Source: Allostreptomyces psammosilenae
Lineage (GTDB): Bacteria; Actinomycetota; Actinomycetes; Streptomycetales; Streptomycetaceae
NCBI RefSeq assembly: GCF_013407765.1
Contig: NZ_JACBZD010000002.1
Coordinates: 568,001-632,000 of the forward strand
Length of the DNA: 64,000 nt
Direction: 5' to 3'
Shown in pieces: positions 50,508-58,199 of the stretch; positions within the stretch are counted from its first letter, which is position 1, and each line of letters opens with the position of its first letter. The position numbers and the translations under genes were made by a program. Below the pieces are notes generated by a model, which ran no database searches, was not told where the DNA came from, and saw only the letters and a list, made by a program, of their open reading frames with translations.

Positions 50508-52410
50508 GTTCGTTCCCCCGCTCCTCGCCGCCGTCCTCGTCCTCCGCCGGGTCCGGGTCGGGCTGCCGGGACAGCGGCATCCGGAGCGTGAAGACCGCGC
50601 CGCGGCCCCCGGGGGCGTTGCCGGCGGTGATCGTGCCGCCGTGGATGCGCGCGTTCTCCGCGGCGATGGACAGGCCCAGCCCGCTGCCCTCCGAGCGCTT
50701 CCGCGAGGAGTCCGCCTTGAAGAACCGGTCGAAGACGTGCGGCAGCACCTCCGGCGGGATGCCCGGGCCGCCGTCCTCCACCTCCACCACCAAGGTGGCC
50801 TCCCGGCGGTCGGCCGGACGCGGATCCGGCTCGGTGCGCAGCCGCACCCGCACCGGCGGGCCGCCGTGCTTGAGCGCGTTGCCGATCAGATTGGCCATCA
50901 CCACGTCGAAGCGGTGCGGGTCCAGGTGGGCGATGACGCCGCGCGGCGTGTCCAGCTCCACCGAGTCCAGCCACGCCCGGGCCTCCAGGCAGGCGGTGAT
51001 CAGGTCGGCGACGTCGAAGTCGTCGAGCTGGATGCGGGCGGTGCCGGCGTCGATCCGGGTGACCTCCATCAGGTTGTCCACCAGCTCGTTCAGCCGCCGG
51101 GTCTCGGTCACGACCAGCTTCACGGCCGGGGCCACCATCGGGTCGAGGTTGTCCACCTCCTCGTCCAGCACCTCGGTCACCGCCACCATCGCGGTCAGCG
51201 GGGTGCGCAGCTCGTGCGACATGTCCCCGACGAACCGCCGGCTCTGCGCCTCCATGGCGCGCAGTTCCTCGATGCGCGCCTCCACCGCCGCCGCGGCGTC
51301 GTTGAAGGTGCGGGAGAGCTCCGCGAGCTCCGCGGGACCGGTCGTCGCCAGACGGGTGTCCAGCCGGCCCTCGCCGAGCTGGCGGGCGGCGTTGGCCAAC
51401 CGGCGCACCGGCCGCAGCACCATCCCGGCGGCGGCCTGGGCCAGCAGCGCGGCCGCTATCAGCGCCAGCAGCGAGGCGACCGCCAGGGACCAGGCGAGCG
51501 ACTCCAGGTCGCGCCGCTCCGGCTCCAGCGAGGTGATCATGTACCCGGTGGGGCCGTCCGGCAGGGTGCGGGTGCCGGCCACCAGGTAGGGGCGGCCGGA
51601 GCGCTCGACGCGCTGCCAGTACAGGTGGTACTCCCAGTCGTTCTCCGCGGTGCGCGGGCGCGGGTCGTTGACGGCGGAGATCAGGCTCTCCGGCAGCGAC
51701 TCGTAGGTGAACCAGTCGGGGGCGGAGGAGCCCACGCACTGGCTGCCGTCGGCGAGGTCGTCGACCAACAGCACCTGGTACGAACCGGCCGTGTTCTCCG
51801 TCATGGTCTGGGCCATGGTGGACAGCCGGGAGCAGTCGACGGACTCCTCCGGGAGGTAGTCGGCGGTCCGCCCGAGGTTGGCCCGGAAGTCGTTGACCAC
51901 GGAGTCCTGGGCCCGCTTCAGCACGGCGTTGCGGTTCAGCCAGTAGGCGATGCCGGACGCCGAGACGGCGCTGACCAGCGCCACCAGGGCGATCAGCGCG
52001 ATCAGCCGGACCCGCAGGCTGGACACCCGCACGGCCCGCCACAGCGCCCGCGGGCCGAAGCGGCCGCGTCGGCGCGGGCGCCCGCCGGGGGAGCCGCCGG
52101 ACGCCTCCGCCCCGCCCCCGCGCCCTCCGGGCCCGGCCTGGCCACCGTCCGCGCCGCCGCCCGTGGAGGCCGCGCCGCCCGTGGACGTGCCCGTGGAGGC
52201 CCCACCGGTGGATGCCGTGCTCACCGAGCCGGCGCCCGCCGCGGCGGGGCGCGGCACGGTGGTGGCCGCGCTGGTGGTGACGGTCGCGCGGGCGCCGGCG
52301 GTGACGGTGCCCGGCGCGGTGGTCGAGGGCGGGACGGAACCCTGCGCGCCGGACCGCCGGCCGTCCCCCTCCGCGTCGCCCCGCACGGCGGGGCCGGTGT
52401 GTGTCGTCAT
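50500..52410 (-). CDS. afsQ2: AfsQ2-like sensor histidine kinase
   Basis: 636 residues. Residues 1-110 are an unusual Thr/Gly/Ala-rich cytosolic extension. TM1 lies near 135-155, an external sensor domain at 157-305 contains two cysteines (ESVDCSRL and GSQCVGS), and TM2 near 307-330 leads into HAMP (LRPVRRLANAARQLGEGRLDTRL). The HisKA domain has H399 in FVGDMSHELRTPL, and the ATPase has VVMANLIGNALKHG, VEDGGPGIPP and GSGLGLSIA. The start overlaps the afsQ1 stop by 4 bp. Together with a divergent sigQ this matches the nitrogen- and antibiotic-related AfsQ module of S. coelicolor. Confidence 0.93.
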   Translation of the reverse strand: MTTHTGPAVRGDAEGDGRRSGAQGSVPPSTTAPGTVTAGARATVTTSAATTVPRPAAAGAGSVSTASTGGASTGTSTGGAASTGGGADGGQAGPGGRGGGAEASGGSPGGRPRRRGRFGPRALWRAVRVSSLRVRLIALIALVALVSAVSASGIAYWLNRNAVLKRAQDSVVNDFRANLGRTADYLPEESVDCSRLSTMAQTMTENTAGSYQVLLVDDLADGSQCVGSSAPDWFTYESLPESLISAVNDPRPRTAENDWEYHLYWQRVERSGRPYLVAGTRTLPDGPTGYMITSLEPERRDLESLAWSLAVASLLALIAAALLAQAAAGMVLRPVRRLANAARQLGEGRLDTRLATTGPAELAELSRTFNDAAAAVEARIEELRAMEAQSRRFVGDMSHELRTPLTAMVAVTEVLDEEVDNLDPMVAPAVKLVVTETRRLNELVDNLMEVTRIDAGTARIQLDDFDVADLITACLEARAWLDSVELDTPRGVIAHLDPHRFDVVMANLIGNALKHGGPPVRVRLRTEPDPRPADRREATLVVEVEDGGPGIPPEVLPHVFDRFFKADSSRKRSEGSGLGLSIAAENARIHGGTITAGNAPGGRGAVFTLRMPLSRQPDPDPAEDEDGGEERGNEHG

Positions 52411-53081
52411 GCCGGCGGGTCCAGCCGGTAGCCCACACCGCGCACGGTGCGGATCAGCGTCGGCCGGGAGGGCACGTCCTCCACCTTGGCGCGCAGCCGC
52501 TGCACACAGGCGTCCACCAGCCGGGAGTCGCCCAGGTAGTCGTGCTCCCACACCAGCTGGAGCAGCTGCTGGCGGGAGAGCGCCTGGCCGCGACGGTTGC
52601 TCAGTTCCAGCAGCAGCCGCAGCTCGGTCGGGGTCAGCTGGAGCTCCCGGCCGTTCTTGGTGACCACCATCGCCGAACGGTCGATGACCACGTTGCCCAG
52701 GGTCACCATGTCCGAGGCGGGGATCGAGCGGCGCAGCACCGTGCGGATGCGGGCGTCCAGCACCCGCGGCTGGATCGGCTTGACCACGTAGTCGTCGGCG
52801 CCGGACTCCAGTCCGACCACCACGTCGATGTCGTCGCTGCGCGCCGTCAGCAGGATGATCGGCAGCGAGTCGTTGCGGCGGATCCGCCGGCACACCTCGA
52901 AGCCGTCGATGCCCGGCAGCATCACGTCCAGCACCACCAGGTCGGGACGCTGCTCGCGCAGTCGCTCCAGCCCGTCCTCACCGGTGGCGGCGGACACCAC
53001 GCGGTGTCCCTGCCGGCCGAGCGCGAACTCGAGACCGGTACGGATCGCATCGTCGTCCTCGATCAGCAACAGGAAGGCCAC
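52407..53081 (-). CDS. afsQ1: AfsQ1-like response regulator (OmpR family)
   Basis: 224 residues. Receiver domain: LLLIEDDDAIRTGLE, phosphoacceptor D52 in LVVLDVMLPGIDGFEVCRRIRR, ILLTARSDDIDVVVGLESGADDYVVKP. Winged-helix domain: ELQLTPTELRLLLELSNRRGQALSRQQLLQLVWEHDYLGDSRLVDACVQRLRAKVEDVP. The match to S. coelicolor AfsQ1 as I remember it is very close, and the start GTG 53081 gives the same N-terminus. An exact GTGAC-N6-GTGAC site lies 65 bp upstream, between it and divergent sigQ. It probably controls sigQ and secondary-metabolism genes. Confidence 0.95.
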   Translation of the reverse strand: MAFLLLIEDDDAIRTGLEFALGRQGHRVVSAATGEDGLERLREQRPDLVVLDVMLPGIDGFEVCRRIRRNDSLPIILLTARSDDIDVVVGLESGADDYVVKPIQPRVLDARIRTVLRRSIPASDMVTLGNVVIDRSAMVVTKNGRELQLTPTELRLLLELSNRRGQALSRQQLLQLVWEHDYLGDSRLVDACVQRLRAKVEDVPSRPTLIRTVRGVGYRLDPPA

Positions 53082-53145
53082 CCCGACATTCTGGCCCACC
53101 CACCTGACGGGGCACGACCCGCGGGTGCCGGACCCGCCTCGCCCT

Positions 53146-53161
53146 GTGACGAGGCTGTGAC
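53146..53161. promoter_or_regulatory. AfsQ1 binding site
   Basis: GTGACGAGGCTGTGAC, two GTGAC half-sites with 6-bp spacing. It fits the GTnAC-N6-GTnAC consensus published for AfsQ1, in the afsQ1/sigQ divergent region, 81 bp before sigQ. Confidence 0.8.
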
Positions 53162-53241
53162 AGTCGACAGACAGCGCCATGACGACGCTACGGAAGGCTA
53201 TTGCCCTGTAGGAAGCCACGGCAGACCGAAGGGGGCATACC

Positions 53242-54003
53242 ATGAGCGCACTGAAGACCTGCGACACGACGGCGGTGCGGCAGGTGCGGCACGTCCGGCA
53301 GGTACGCCCCGGCAGTACCGGGACCGTGGTGCACCTGCCGCTGACCACCGCCGGCCGGCCGGTCCGCCCCGCTCCCGCGGTGGCTCCCACCACCCAGGAC
53401 GTGGCGGGCGCCCCGGCGGTTCCGGCGCCCGCCGCCGTGCCGGCCCAGCGCGCCGAGTCCCGCCCCGTCGAGGCCGGCGACAGCCAGGCCGAGCGGGACT
53501 TCACCGCCTACGTCCAGGAGCGCCGCTCCGCCCTCTACGCCACCGCCTACCACCTCACCGGTGACCGCCACGAGGCCGAGGACCTGCTGCAGAGCGCCCT
53601 GCTCAGCACCTATCGGGCCTGGGGCCGGATCGCCGACAAGGGCGCGCTGAGCGGCTACGTGCGCCGCACCATGACCAACCTGCACATCTCGGCCTGGCGC
53701 CGCCGCAAGGTGAACGAGTACCCGACCGAGGACATGCCCGAGGTCGTCGGCGACACCGACACCATGGGCGGCACCGAGCTGCGCGCCGTGCTCTGGCAGG
53801 CACTGGCCCGGCTCCCCGAGAACCAGCGCACCATGCTGGTGCTGCGCTACTACGAGGGCCGCACCGACCCGGAGATCGCCCAGATCCTCGGCATCAGCGT
53901 GGGCACCGTCAAGAGCAGCATCTGGCGCGCGCTGCGCCGGCTGCGCGACGACGAGGCCCTCTCCTACAGCGACGCGTGCTCCTTCGAGGAGCTCGTCGCC
54001 TGA
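53242..54003 (+). CDS. sigQ: SigQ-like ECF sigma factor (SigE family)
   Basis: 253 residues. An 80-residue Val/Ala/Pro-rich N-terminal extension precedes region 2 (FTAYVQERRSALYATAYHLTGDRHEAEDLLQSALLSTYRAWGRI, then YVRRTMTNLHISAWRRRKVNE). Region 4 is LPENQRTMLVLRYYEGRTDPEIAQILGISVGTVKSSIWRALRRLR. It is divergent from afsQ1, as sigQ is in S. coelicolor, and has the AfsQ1 box in its promoter region. GAAGGGGG upstream of ATG 53242 fixes the start. Its last 40 bp overlap the end of the opposing kinase gene. Confidence 0.93.
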   Translation: MSALKTCDTTAVRQVRHVRQVRPGSTGTVVHLPLTTAGRPVRPAPAVAPTTQDVAGAPAVPAPAAVPAQRAESRPVEAGDSQAERDFTAYVQERRSALYATAYHLTGDRHEAEDLLQSALLSTYRAWGRIADKGALSGYVRRTMTNLHISAWRRRKVNEYPTEDMPEVVGDTDTMGGTELRAVLWQALARLPENQRTMLVLRYYEGRTDPEIAQILGISVGTVKSSIWRALRRLRDDEALSYSDACSFEELVA

Positions 54004-54830
54004 GCCCTCGGGGGCACCTGGGGCAGGCCGGGCGCGGGGGGCGCCCCGGACGTGGATGTGGAAGACGCCGGGACCAGGTCCCGGTGGGGGGCAACGGGCG
54101 TCGTGGTCGCCGTACGGGGGTCGGCGGCCGCGGCGCCCGCCGTGCGCAGCCCAACGACCCGCCGGTGCGCCTCCTCCGGCCCGCACGGCCGGGCGCCCAG
54201 CCCGGTGTGCCGGGCCACGATGGCGCCCTCGGCGCGCATCAGCGTCCAGCCGCGCCGCAGCAGGAACGGCAGCGGCTTGCGCGCCTCGCGGACGTCCCGG
54301 CGCAGCCGCCGCCAGGCGGTGACCGCCGGCCGCACCCGCAGGCAGACGGCGTCGGCGAGCAGCCCCTCGGCGCGGCAGGAGTCGATCAGGTCGGCGGCGA
54401 AGATGCCCTCGGCGATGAACAGGTCCGCGCCGTCCAGGCGCAGGGTCCGCGTGCCGACGCGCCCGTTGCGGGCGATGTCGTAGACCGGCACCTCGCTGGT
54501 GCCGCGGGTGGCCAGGGCGCGGATCGCGGCCAGGGCGTCGCCGGCGTGCCAGGACTCGGGGGCGTCCCAGTCCGTGCCGGAGCCGTCGGGCAGTGACGGC
54601 AGGGTGGGGTCGTCGCCGTCCTTGTAGAAGTCGTCGAGCCGCAGCACGGGCAGGCCGCACCGCTCGGCGAGGGAGGACTTGCCGGAGCCGGAGGGCCCGG
54701 AGAGCAGCACCACGCGCGCGCCGGTGGTGGGGGCGGGGGCGGGGTGGTTCGGGCCGTCGGTGGACGGGCCCGCCTGCGCGGGGATGCCCGTGCCCACAGG
54801 CCGCCGGGGACTGGGTGGTGTGGGAGTCAC
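53964..54830 (-). CDS. Uridine kinase-like P-loop NTPase
   Basis: 288 residues from GTG 54830; the frame stays open to 54902. Walker A GPSGSGKSSLAERCG is followed by LPVLRLDDFYKDGDDPTLP, the uridine/phosphoribulokinase substrate region, then DIARNGRVGTRTLRLDG, FIAEGIFAADLI (Walker B-like) and AVCLRVRPAVTAWRRLRRDVREARKPLPFLLRRGW. It probably phosphorylates a nucleoside, which would suit the salvage theme, but this actinobacterial branch is uncharacterised to my knowledge. The last 50 residues are Ala/Thr/Pro-rich and run 40 bp into the 3' end of sigQ on the other strand. Confidence 0.85.
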   Translation of the reverse strand: MTPTPPSPRRPVGTGIPAQAGPSTDGPNHPAPAPTTGARVVLLSGPSGSGKSSLAERCGLPVLRLDDFYKDGDDPTLPSLPDGSGTDWDAPESWHAGDALAAIRALATRGTSEVPVYDIARNGRVGTRTLRLDGADLFIAEGIFAADLIDSCRAEGLLADAVCLRVRPAVTAWRRLRRDVREARKPLPFLLRRGWTLMRAEGAIVARHTGLGARPCGPEEAHRRVVGLRTAGAAAADPRTATTTPVAPHRDLVPASSTSTSGAPPAPGLPQVPPRAQATSSSKEHASL

Positions 54831-54991
54831 GGGATACCAGTCTGACGCATGCGGGCCGCCGCGTCTTCCCCGGGTGGCCATCGGGCCGCAACCGGACGGC
54901 AACCCGCCGGTGCTAGCGGCGCTCGACGGCCGGTCCGCACGGGAGTGTGACGCACGCCCTGTCGAAGGGTGCCCTCCGGTGCGCTGGTCCG

Positions 54992-55031
54992 GGTGAATTC
55001 ACCGTGTCCGGTTTGAACGAGGTGTCACACC
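54992..55031. promoter_or_regulatory. Two palindromes upstream of a small secreted-protein gene
   Basis: GGTGAATTCACC (54992-55003, perfect 12 bp) and GGTGT-C-ACACC (55021-55031, perfect arms) lie 63-102 bp before ATG 55094. The second resembles GGTGTG-A-CACACC upstream of the M23 gene at 7571. Confidence 0.45.
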
Positions 55032-55093
55032 GTCAGTACGGTCCGTTGTCGCGCGCTGCCGCGCACCGTGATCCCTCCGTGAAGGAAGAACCG

Positions 55094-55483
55094 ATGCACC
55101 GCACTCTCCGTTCCGCCGCCCTGTCCACCTCGATGGGGGCGGCACTGGCCATCGGCACGGCCGGGGTCGCGGCGGCGGCACCCGGCCAGTCCAGCCCGCT
55201 CGCGCTCACGCCGCTGGCGGACCAGGCGCACGAGCTCGTCGCCGACCAGGACGTGGAGAGCGGCCTGGACGCGGCCACCACCTACGGCCTGGCGCCGCTC
55301 GGCGACCTCGCGCTGTACCCGCTGGCGCCGACCCCGGTCGACCCGCTGGAGAACAGCCTGGGCACGCAGGTGGCCGACTTCCAGCCGGTGTCCACCGAGG
55401 CCGTCACCGCCCCGGTGAGCGACGGGCTGTCGCTCGGCGAACTGCCGCTGCTCGGCGCGCTGCTCGGCGGTCCCGCCGCCTGA
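55094..55483 (+). CDS. Small secreted protein of unknown function
   Basis: 129 residues. Signal peptide RTLRSAALSTSMGAALAIGTAGVAAAAPG, cleavage near residue 30. The mature 99 residues are Leu/Ala/Pro/Asp-rich with no cysteine and a repeated PLA/PLGDL-type pattern (LALTPLADQ, GLAPLGDLALYPLAPTPVDPLEN), ending LGELPLLGALLGG. The composition resembles the secreted protein at 47273. GAAGGAAG precedes ATG 55094, and a hairpin follows directly. Possibly a surface or morphogenesis-related peptide; no direct evidence. Confidence 0.75.
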   Translation: MHRTLRSAALSTSMGAALAIGTAGVAAAAPGQSSPLALTPLADQAHELVADQDVESGLDAATTYGLAPLGDLALYPLAPTPVDPLENSLGTQVADFQPVSTEAVTAPVSDGLSLGELPLLGALLGGPAA

Positions 55484-55487
55484 CGCC

Positions 55488-55522
55488 CGTCGGCCCGACC
55501 CGGTGTCCGGGCCGGGCCGACG
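55488..55522 (+). terminator. Terminator of the small secreted-protein gene
   Basis: CGTCGGCCCG / CGGGCCGACG, a perfect 10-bp stem extended by CCGG/CCGG, 5 bp after the stop codon. Confidence 0.75.
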
Positions 55523-55672
55523 GGGGCGCCGCCGCGGCGTCACGCGGGTGCGACGCGCGTGACCCGACGGCCGTCTCGGGCGACGTGGCGCCGCGTCACC
55601 CGGCAGGCGCCACCCGGCAGGCGTGACGCGGCAGGTGGGGTGCTGTCGCCCGGCCGGCGGCGCCGAGCCGGC

Positions 55673-56686
55673 TCACACGCCGGCGGACTGCCACAGCGAG
55701 CGCAGCCGCAGCCGCTCGGCGAGCCGCTCCAGGGCCGGCTCCGCCGTCCAGTCCACGGCGGCCGTGCCGTCCGCGGCGGCGTCCGCGGTGCCGTCCGGAC
55801 CGGCGCCGCGGCGCGGCGGCAGCAGCACCTCCTTGAGGCTTCCGGCCGCGGCCTCGACCAGCTCCACGCCGGCCGATCCGGCGCCGTCGGGACCACCGAG
55901 GGCGCCGGGACGGTCGAGGCCGCCGAGGCCGCTGAGGTCCAGCACCTCCACGTCGCCGTGGCCGGCCAGCGTGGGCAGCAGATCGGCCGGCCGGCCGCTC
56001 AGCACGTTCACCACGCCGCCCGGCACGTCCGAGACGGCCAGCACCTCGCCGAGCGACAGCACCGGCAGCGGGTCCCGCTCGGCGGCCACCAGCACCACCG
56101 TGTTCCCGGCCGCCAGCGCCGCCCCCAGCAACGTCACCGCGCCCAGCAGCGACCAGCCCCGGCCGGCCGACGGGGCCGCCACGGCGACCACGCCGTACGG
56201 CTCCGGCAGACCGACCGCCAGCCGCCCGCCGCCCACCGGACGCACCGTGCCCAGCACCGCGCCGAGCTTGTCCGTCCAGCCGGCGTACCAGACCAGCCGG
56301 TCCACGGTCGCCTCGACCAGCTCGCCGGCCCGTCCGACGGACAGCCCCTCCGCGGCGGCCACCAGACCGGCGAACTCGCCGGTGCGCCCCTGGAGCATCT
56401 CGGCCACCCGGTAGAGCACCTGGCCGCGGTTGTAGGCCGTCGCCCCGGACCAGCCGCCGAACGCCTTGCGGGCGGCGGAGACCGCGTCCCGGGCGTCCTT
56501 GCGGGTCGCCAGCGGGGCGTTCGCCCGAGCCGTGCCGTCGCCGTCGGTCACCTCGTACACCCGCCCACTCTCGGAGCGCGGGAAGGCGCCCCCGACGAAC
56601 AGCTTGTAGGTCTTCGCCACGGCGAGACGGGGCGGCGCGGCCGTCTCGCCGCCGGCGTTCGCGGTGGTGTCAGTCGTCTCAGACAT
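55673..56686 (-). CDS. Truncated, non-catalytic aldehyde dehydrogenase-like protein
   Basis: 337 residues covering only the N-terminal cofactor-domain part of an ALDH: YKLFVGGAFPRSESGRVYEV, DARDAVSAARKAFGGWSGATAYNRGQVLYRVAEML, EPYGVVAVAAPS and AAGNTVVLVAAERDPLPV. The usual NAD-site Lys (KPxE) is replaced by VAAE. The C-terminal half with the catalytic Cys is missing and there is no cysteine at all. A conserved two-ALDH arrangement behind deoC exists in streptomycetes as I recall, so this may be a structural partner rather than decay. It overlaps the preceding ALDH gene by 8 bp. Confidence 0.82.
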   Translation of the reverse strand: MSETTDTTANAGGETAAPPRLAVAKTYKLFVGGAFPRSESGRVYEVTDGDGTARANAPLATRKDARDAVSAARKAFGGWSGATAYNRGQVLYRVAEMLQGRTGEFAGLVAAAEGLSVGRAGELVEATVDRLVWYAGWTDKLGAVLGTVRPVGGGRLAVGLPEPYGVVAVAAPSAGRGWSLLGAVTLLGAALAAGNTVVLVAAERDPLPVLSLGEVLAVSDVPGGVVNVLSGRPADLLPTLAGHGDVEVLDLSGLGGLDRPGALGGPDGAGSAGVELVEAAAGSLKEVLLPPRRGAGPDGTADAAADGTAAVDWTAEPALERLAERLRLRSLWQSAGV

Positions 56687-58196
56687 CGAGGTAGGCCTCC
56701 AGACCGTGGTGGCCGCCGGCGCGACCGGAACCCGACTGGCGGCCGACGTGGTGCGGCGCCGCCGCGTCCACCGCGTCGGCCTCGTTCACCCACACGGTGC
56801 CGGCGCGCAGCCGGCGCGCCGCCCACAGCGCCTGCGCGCCCTTCGCCGACCAGACCGCCGCCGCCCCGCCGAACGGGGTGTTGTTCGCCTTCTCCACGCC
56901 CTCCGCGGGGGTGCGGAAGGTCAGCACCGGCAGCACCGGCGCCCGCAGCTCGGTCGCGGCCACCGCGTGCGCCTGGGTCACCCCGGTGACCAGCACCGGG
57001 GCCTGCCAGAAGCCACCGGCGTACTCGCCGCCCTCGGCGCGCAGCTCGGCGAGGCGCTCCCCGTGCTCCGGCGCGGTCCACACCTCGGCGCCCTCGGCCC
57101 CGGCGGTGGCGACCAGCTCGGCCACCCGCGCGGCCTGCGCGGCGGAGTGCAGCGGGCCGAGGTCCGCGTTGCGGTCCAGCGGCGCGCCGAGGCGCAGCCG
57201 GGCGATCCGCGCCCGCAGCCGCTCCACCACCTCGTCCAGGACCGGCTCCTGGACCAGCAGCCGGCCGATCGCGCCGCGCGGCCGGCCCCGTCCGGTGAAG
57301 GCCGCGCCGACGACCGCCTCGACCGCCTCGTCCAGCGGGGCGTCGTCGAACAGCAGGTGCGGCGCCTGGTCGCCGAGGTCCAGCACGGTGCGCGCGCCGG
57401 TGCGCGCGGCCAGGGCGGCGACCGTGCGGCCGACGGCCGTGGAACCGGTGAAGGAGACCACGTCCACCCCGGCGTGGCCGGCGAGGTCGGGGCCGACCCC
57501 CTCGGGGGCGCCGTCGGTGAGCACGTTCAGCACGCCGTCCGGCAGCCCGGCCCGGCGGGCGATCTCGGCCAGCCGCAGCACGCTCAGCGGGGTCGTCGCC
57601 GCCGGCTTGGCCACCACCGTGTTGCCGGCGGCCAGCGCCGGACCGGCGGTGCGGGCGAAGGTGAGCAGCGGAGCGTCCCACGGCAGCAGCAGTGCGGCGA
57701 CGCCGCGCGCGGCCGGCTCCGCGACCCGGGCCCCGGGCACGGCGTGCCGCAGCTTGTCGGCCCAGCCGGCGTAGTGGAACAGCAGCTGGGCCGCGCCGGC
57801 CACGTCGTTCGCCTTGACGTCGGCCGCCGGCCGGCCGGTGTTCGCCGCCTCCAGCAGGGTCAGCTCACGCGCGTGCTCCTGCACCAGGCGGGCCAGCCGG
57901 AACAGGTGCTTGGCGCGCTCCGCGCCGGCCAGCCCGGCCCAGCCGGGCTGGGCCGCGCGGGCGGCGGCCACGGCGGCGTCGACCTGCGCCGCCGTGGCCG
58001 CCGCGACCTCGGTGAGCGGGGCGCCGGTGGCCGGGTCCAGGACGGGGCGCGAGCCGGCGCCGCCGTCCACCCACCGGCCGCCGATCAGCAGCCGGTGCCG
58101 GTCGGCGAGGCGGGCGTCGGCGAGGGAGTCCAGCGCCGGGCGGGGGGCGAAGGGGGAGGCGGGTGCCACCGGGGTGGCGGGGGTGTTGTCGGGCAC
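56679..58196 (-). CDS. Aldehyde dehydrogenase-family protein lacking the catalytic cysteine
   Basis: 505 residues with the full ALDH fold: RLLIGGRWVDGGAGSRPVLDP, AAGNTVVAKPAATTPLSVLRLAE and VVSFTGSTAVGRTVA, through to EKANNTPFGGAAAVWSAKG and TVWVNEADAVD. Catalytic positions are changed: PWNFP-type Asn is Asp (LPWDAPL, near 174), the general-base ELGG is DLGD (near 273), and the expected GQxCCA stretch reads GRGRPRG (303-308). No cysteine exists in the whole protein. It starts 3 bp after deoC in the same operon. Classical acetaldehyde oxidation is therefore unlikely unless chemistry differs. Confidence 0.88.
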   Translation of the reverse strand: MPDNTPATPVAPASPFAPRPALDSLADARLADRHRLLIGGRWVDGGAGSRPVLDPATGAPLTEVAAATAAQVDAAVAAARAAQPGWAGLAGAERAKHLFRLARLVQEHARELTLLEAANTGRPAADVKANDVAGAAQLLFHYAGWADKLRHAVPGARVAEPAARGVAALLLPWDAPLLTFARTAGPALAAGNTVVAKPAATTPLSVLRLAEIARRAGLPDGVLNVLTDGAPEGVGPDLAGHAGVDVVSFTGSTAVGRTVAALAARTGARTVLDLGDQAPHLLFDDAPLDEAVEAVVGAAFTGRGRPRGAIGRLLVQEPVLDEVVERLRARIARLRLGAPLDRNADLGPLHSAAQAARVAELVATAGAEGAEVWTAPEHGERLAELRAEGGEYAGGFWQAPVLVTGVTQAHAVAATELRAPVLPVLTFRTPAEGVEKANNTPFGGAAAVWSAKGAQALWAARRLRAGTVWVNEADAVDAAAPHHVGRQSGSGRAGGHHGLEAYLDV

Positions 58197-58199
58197 GGG

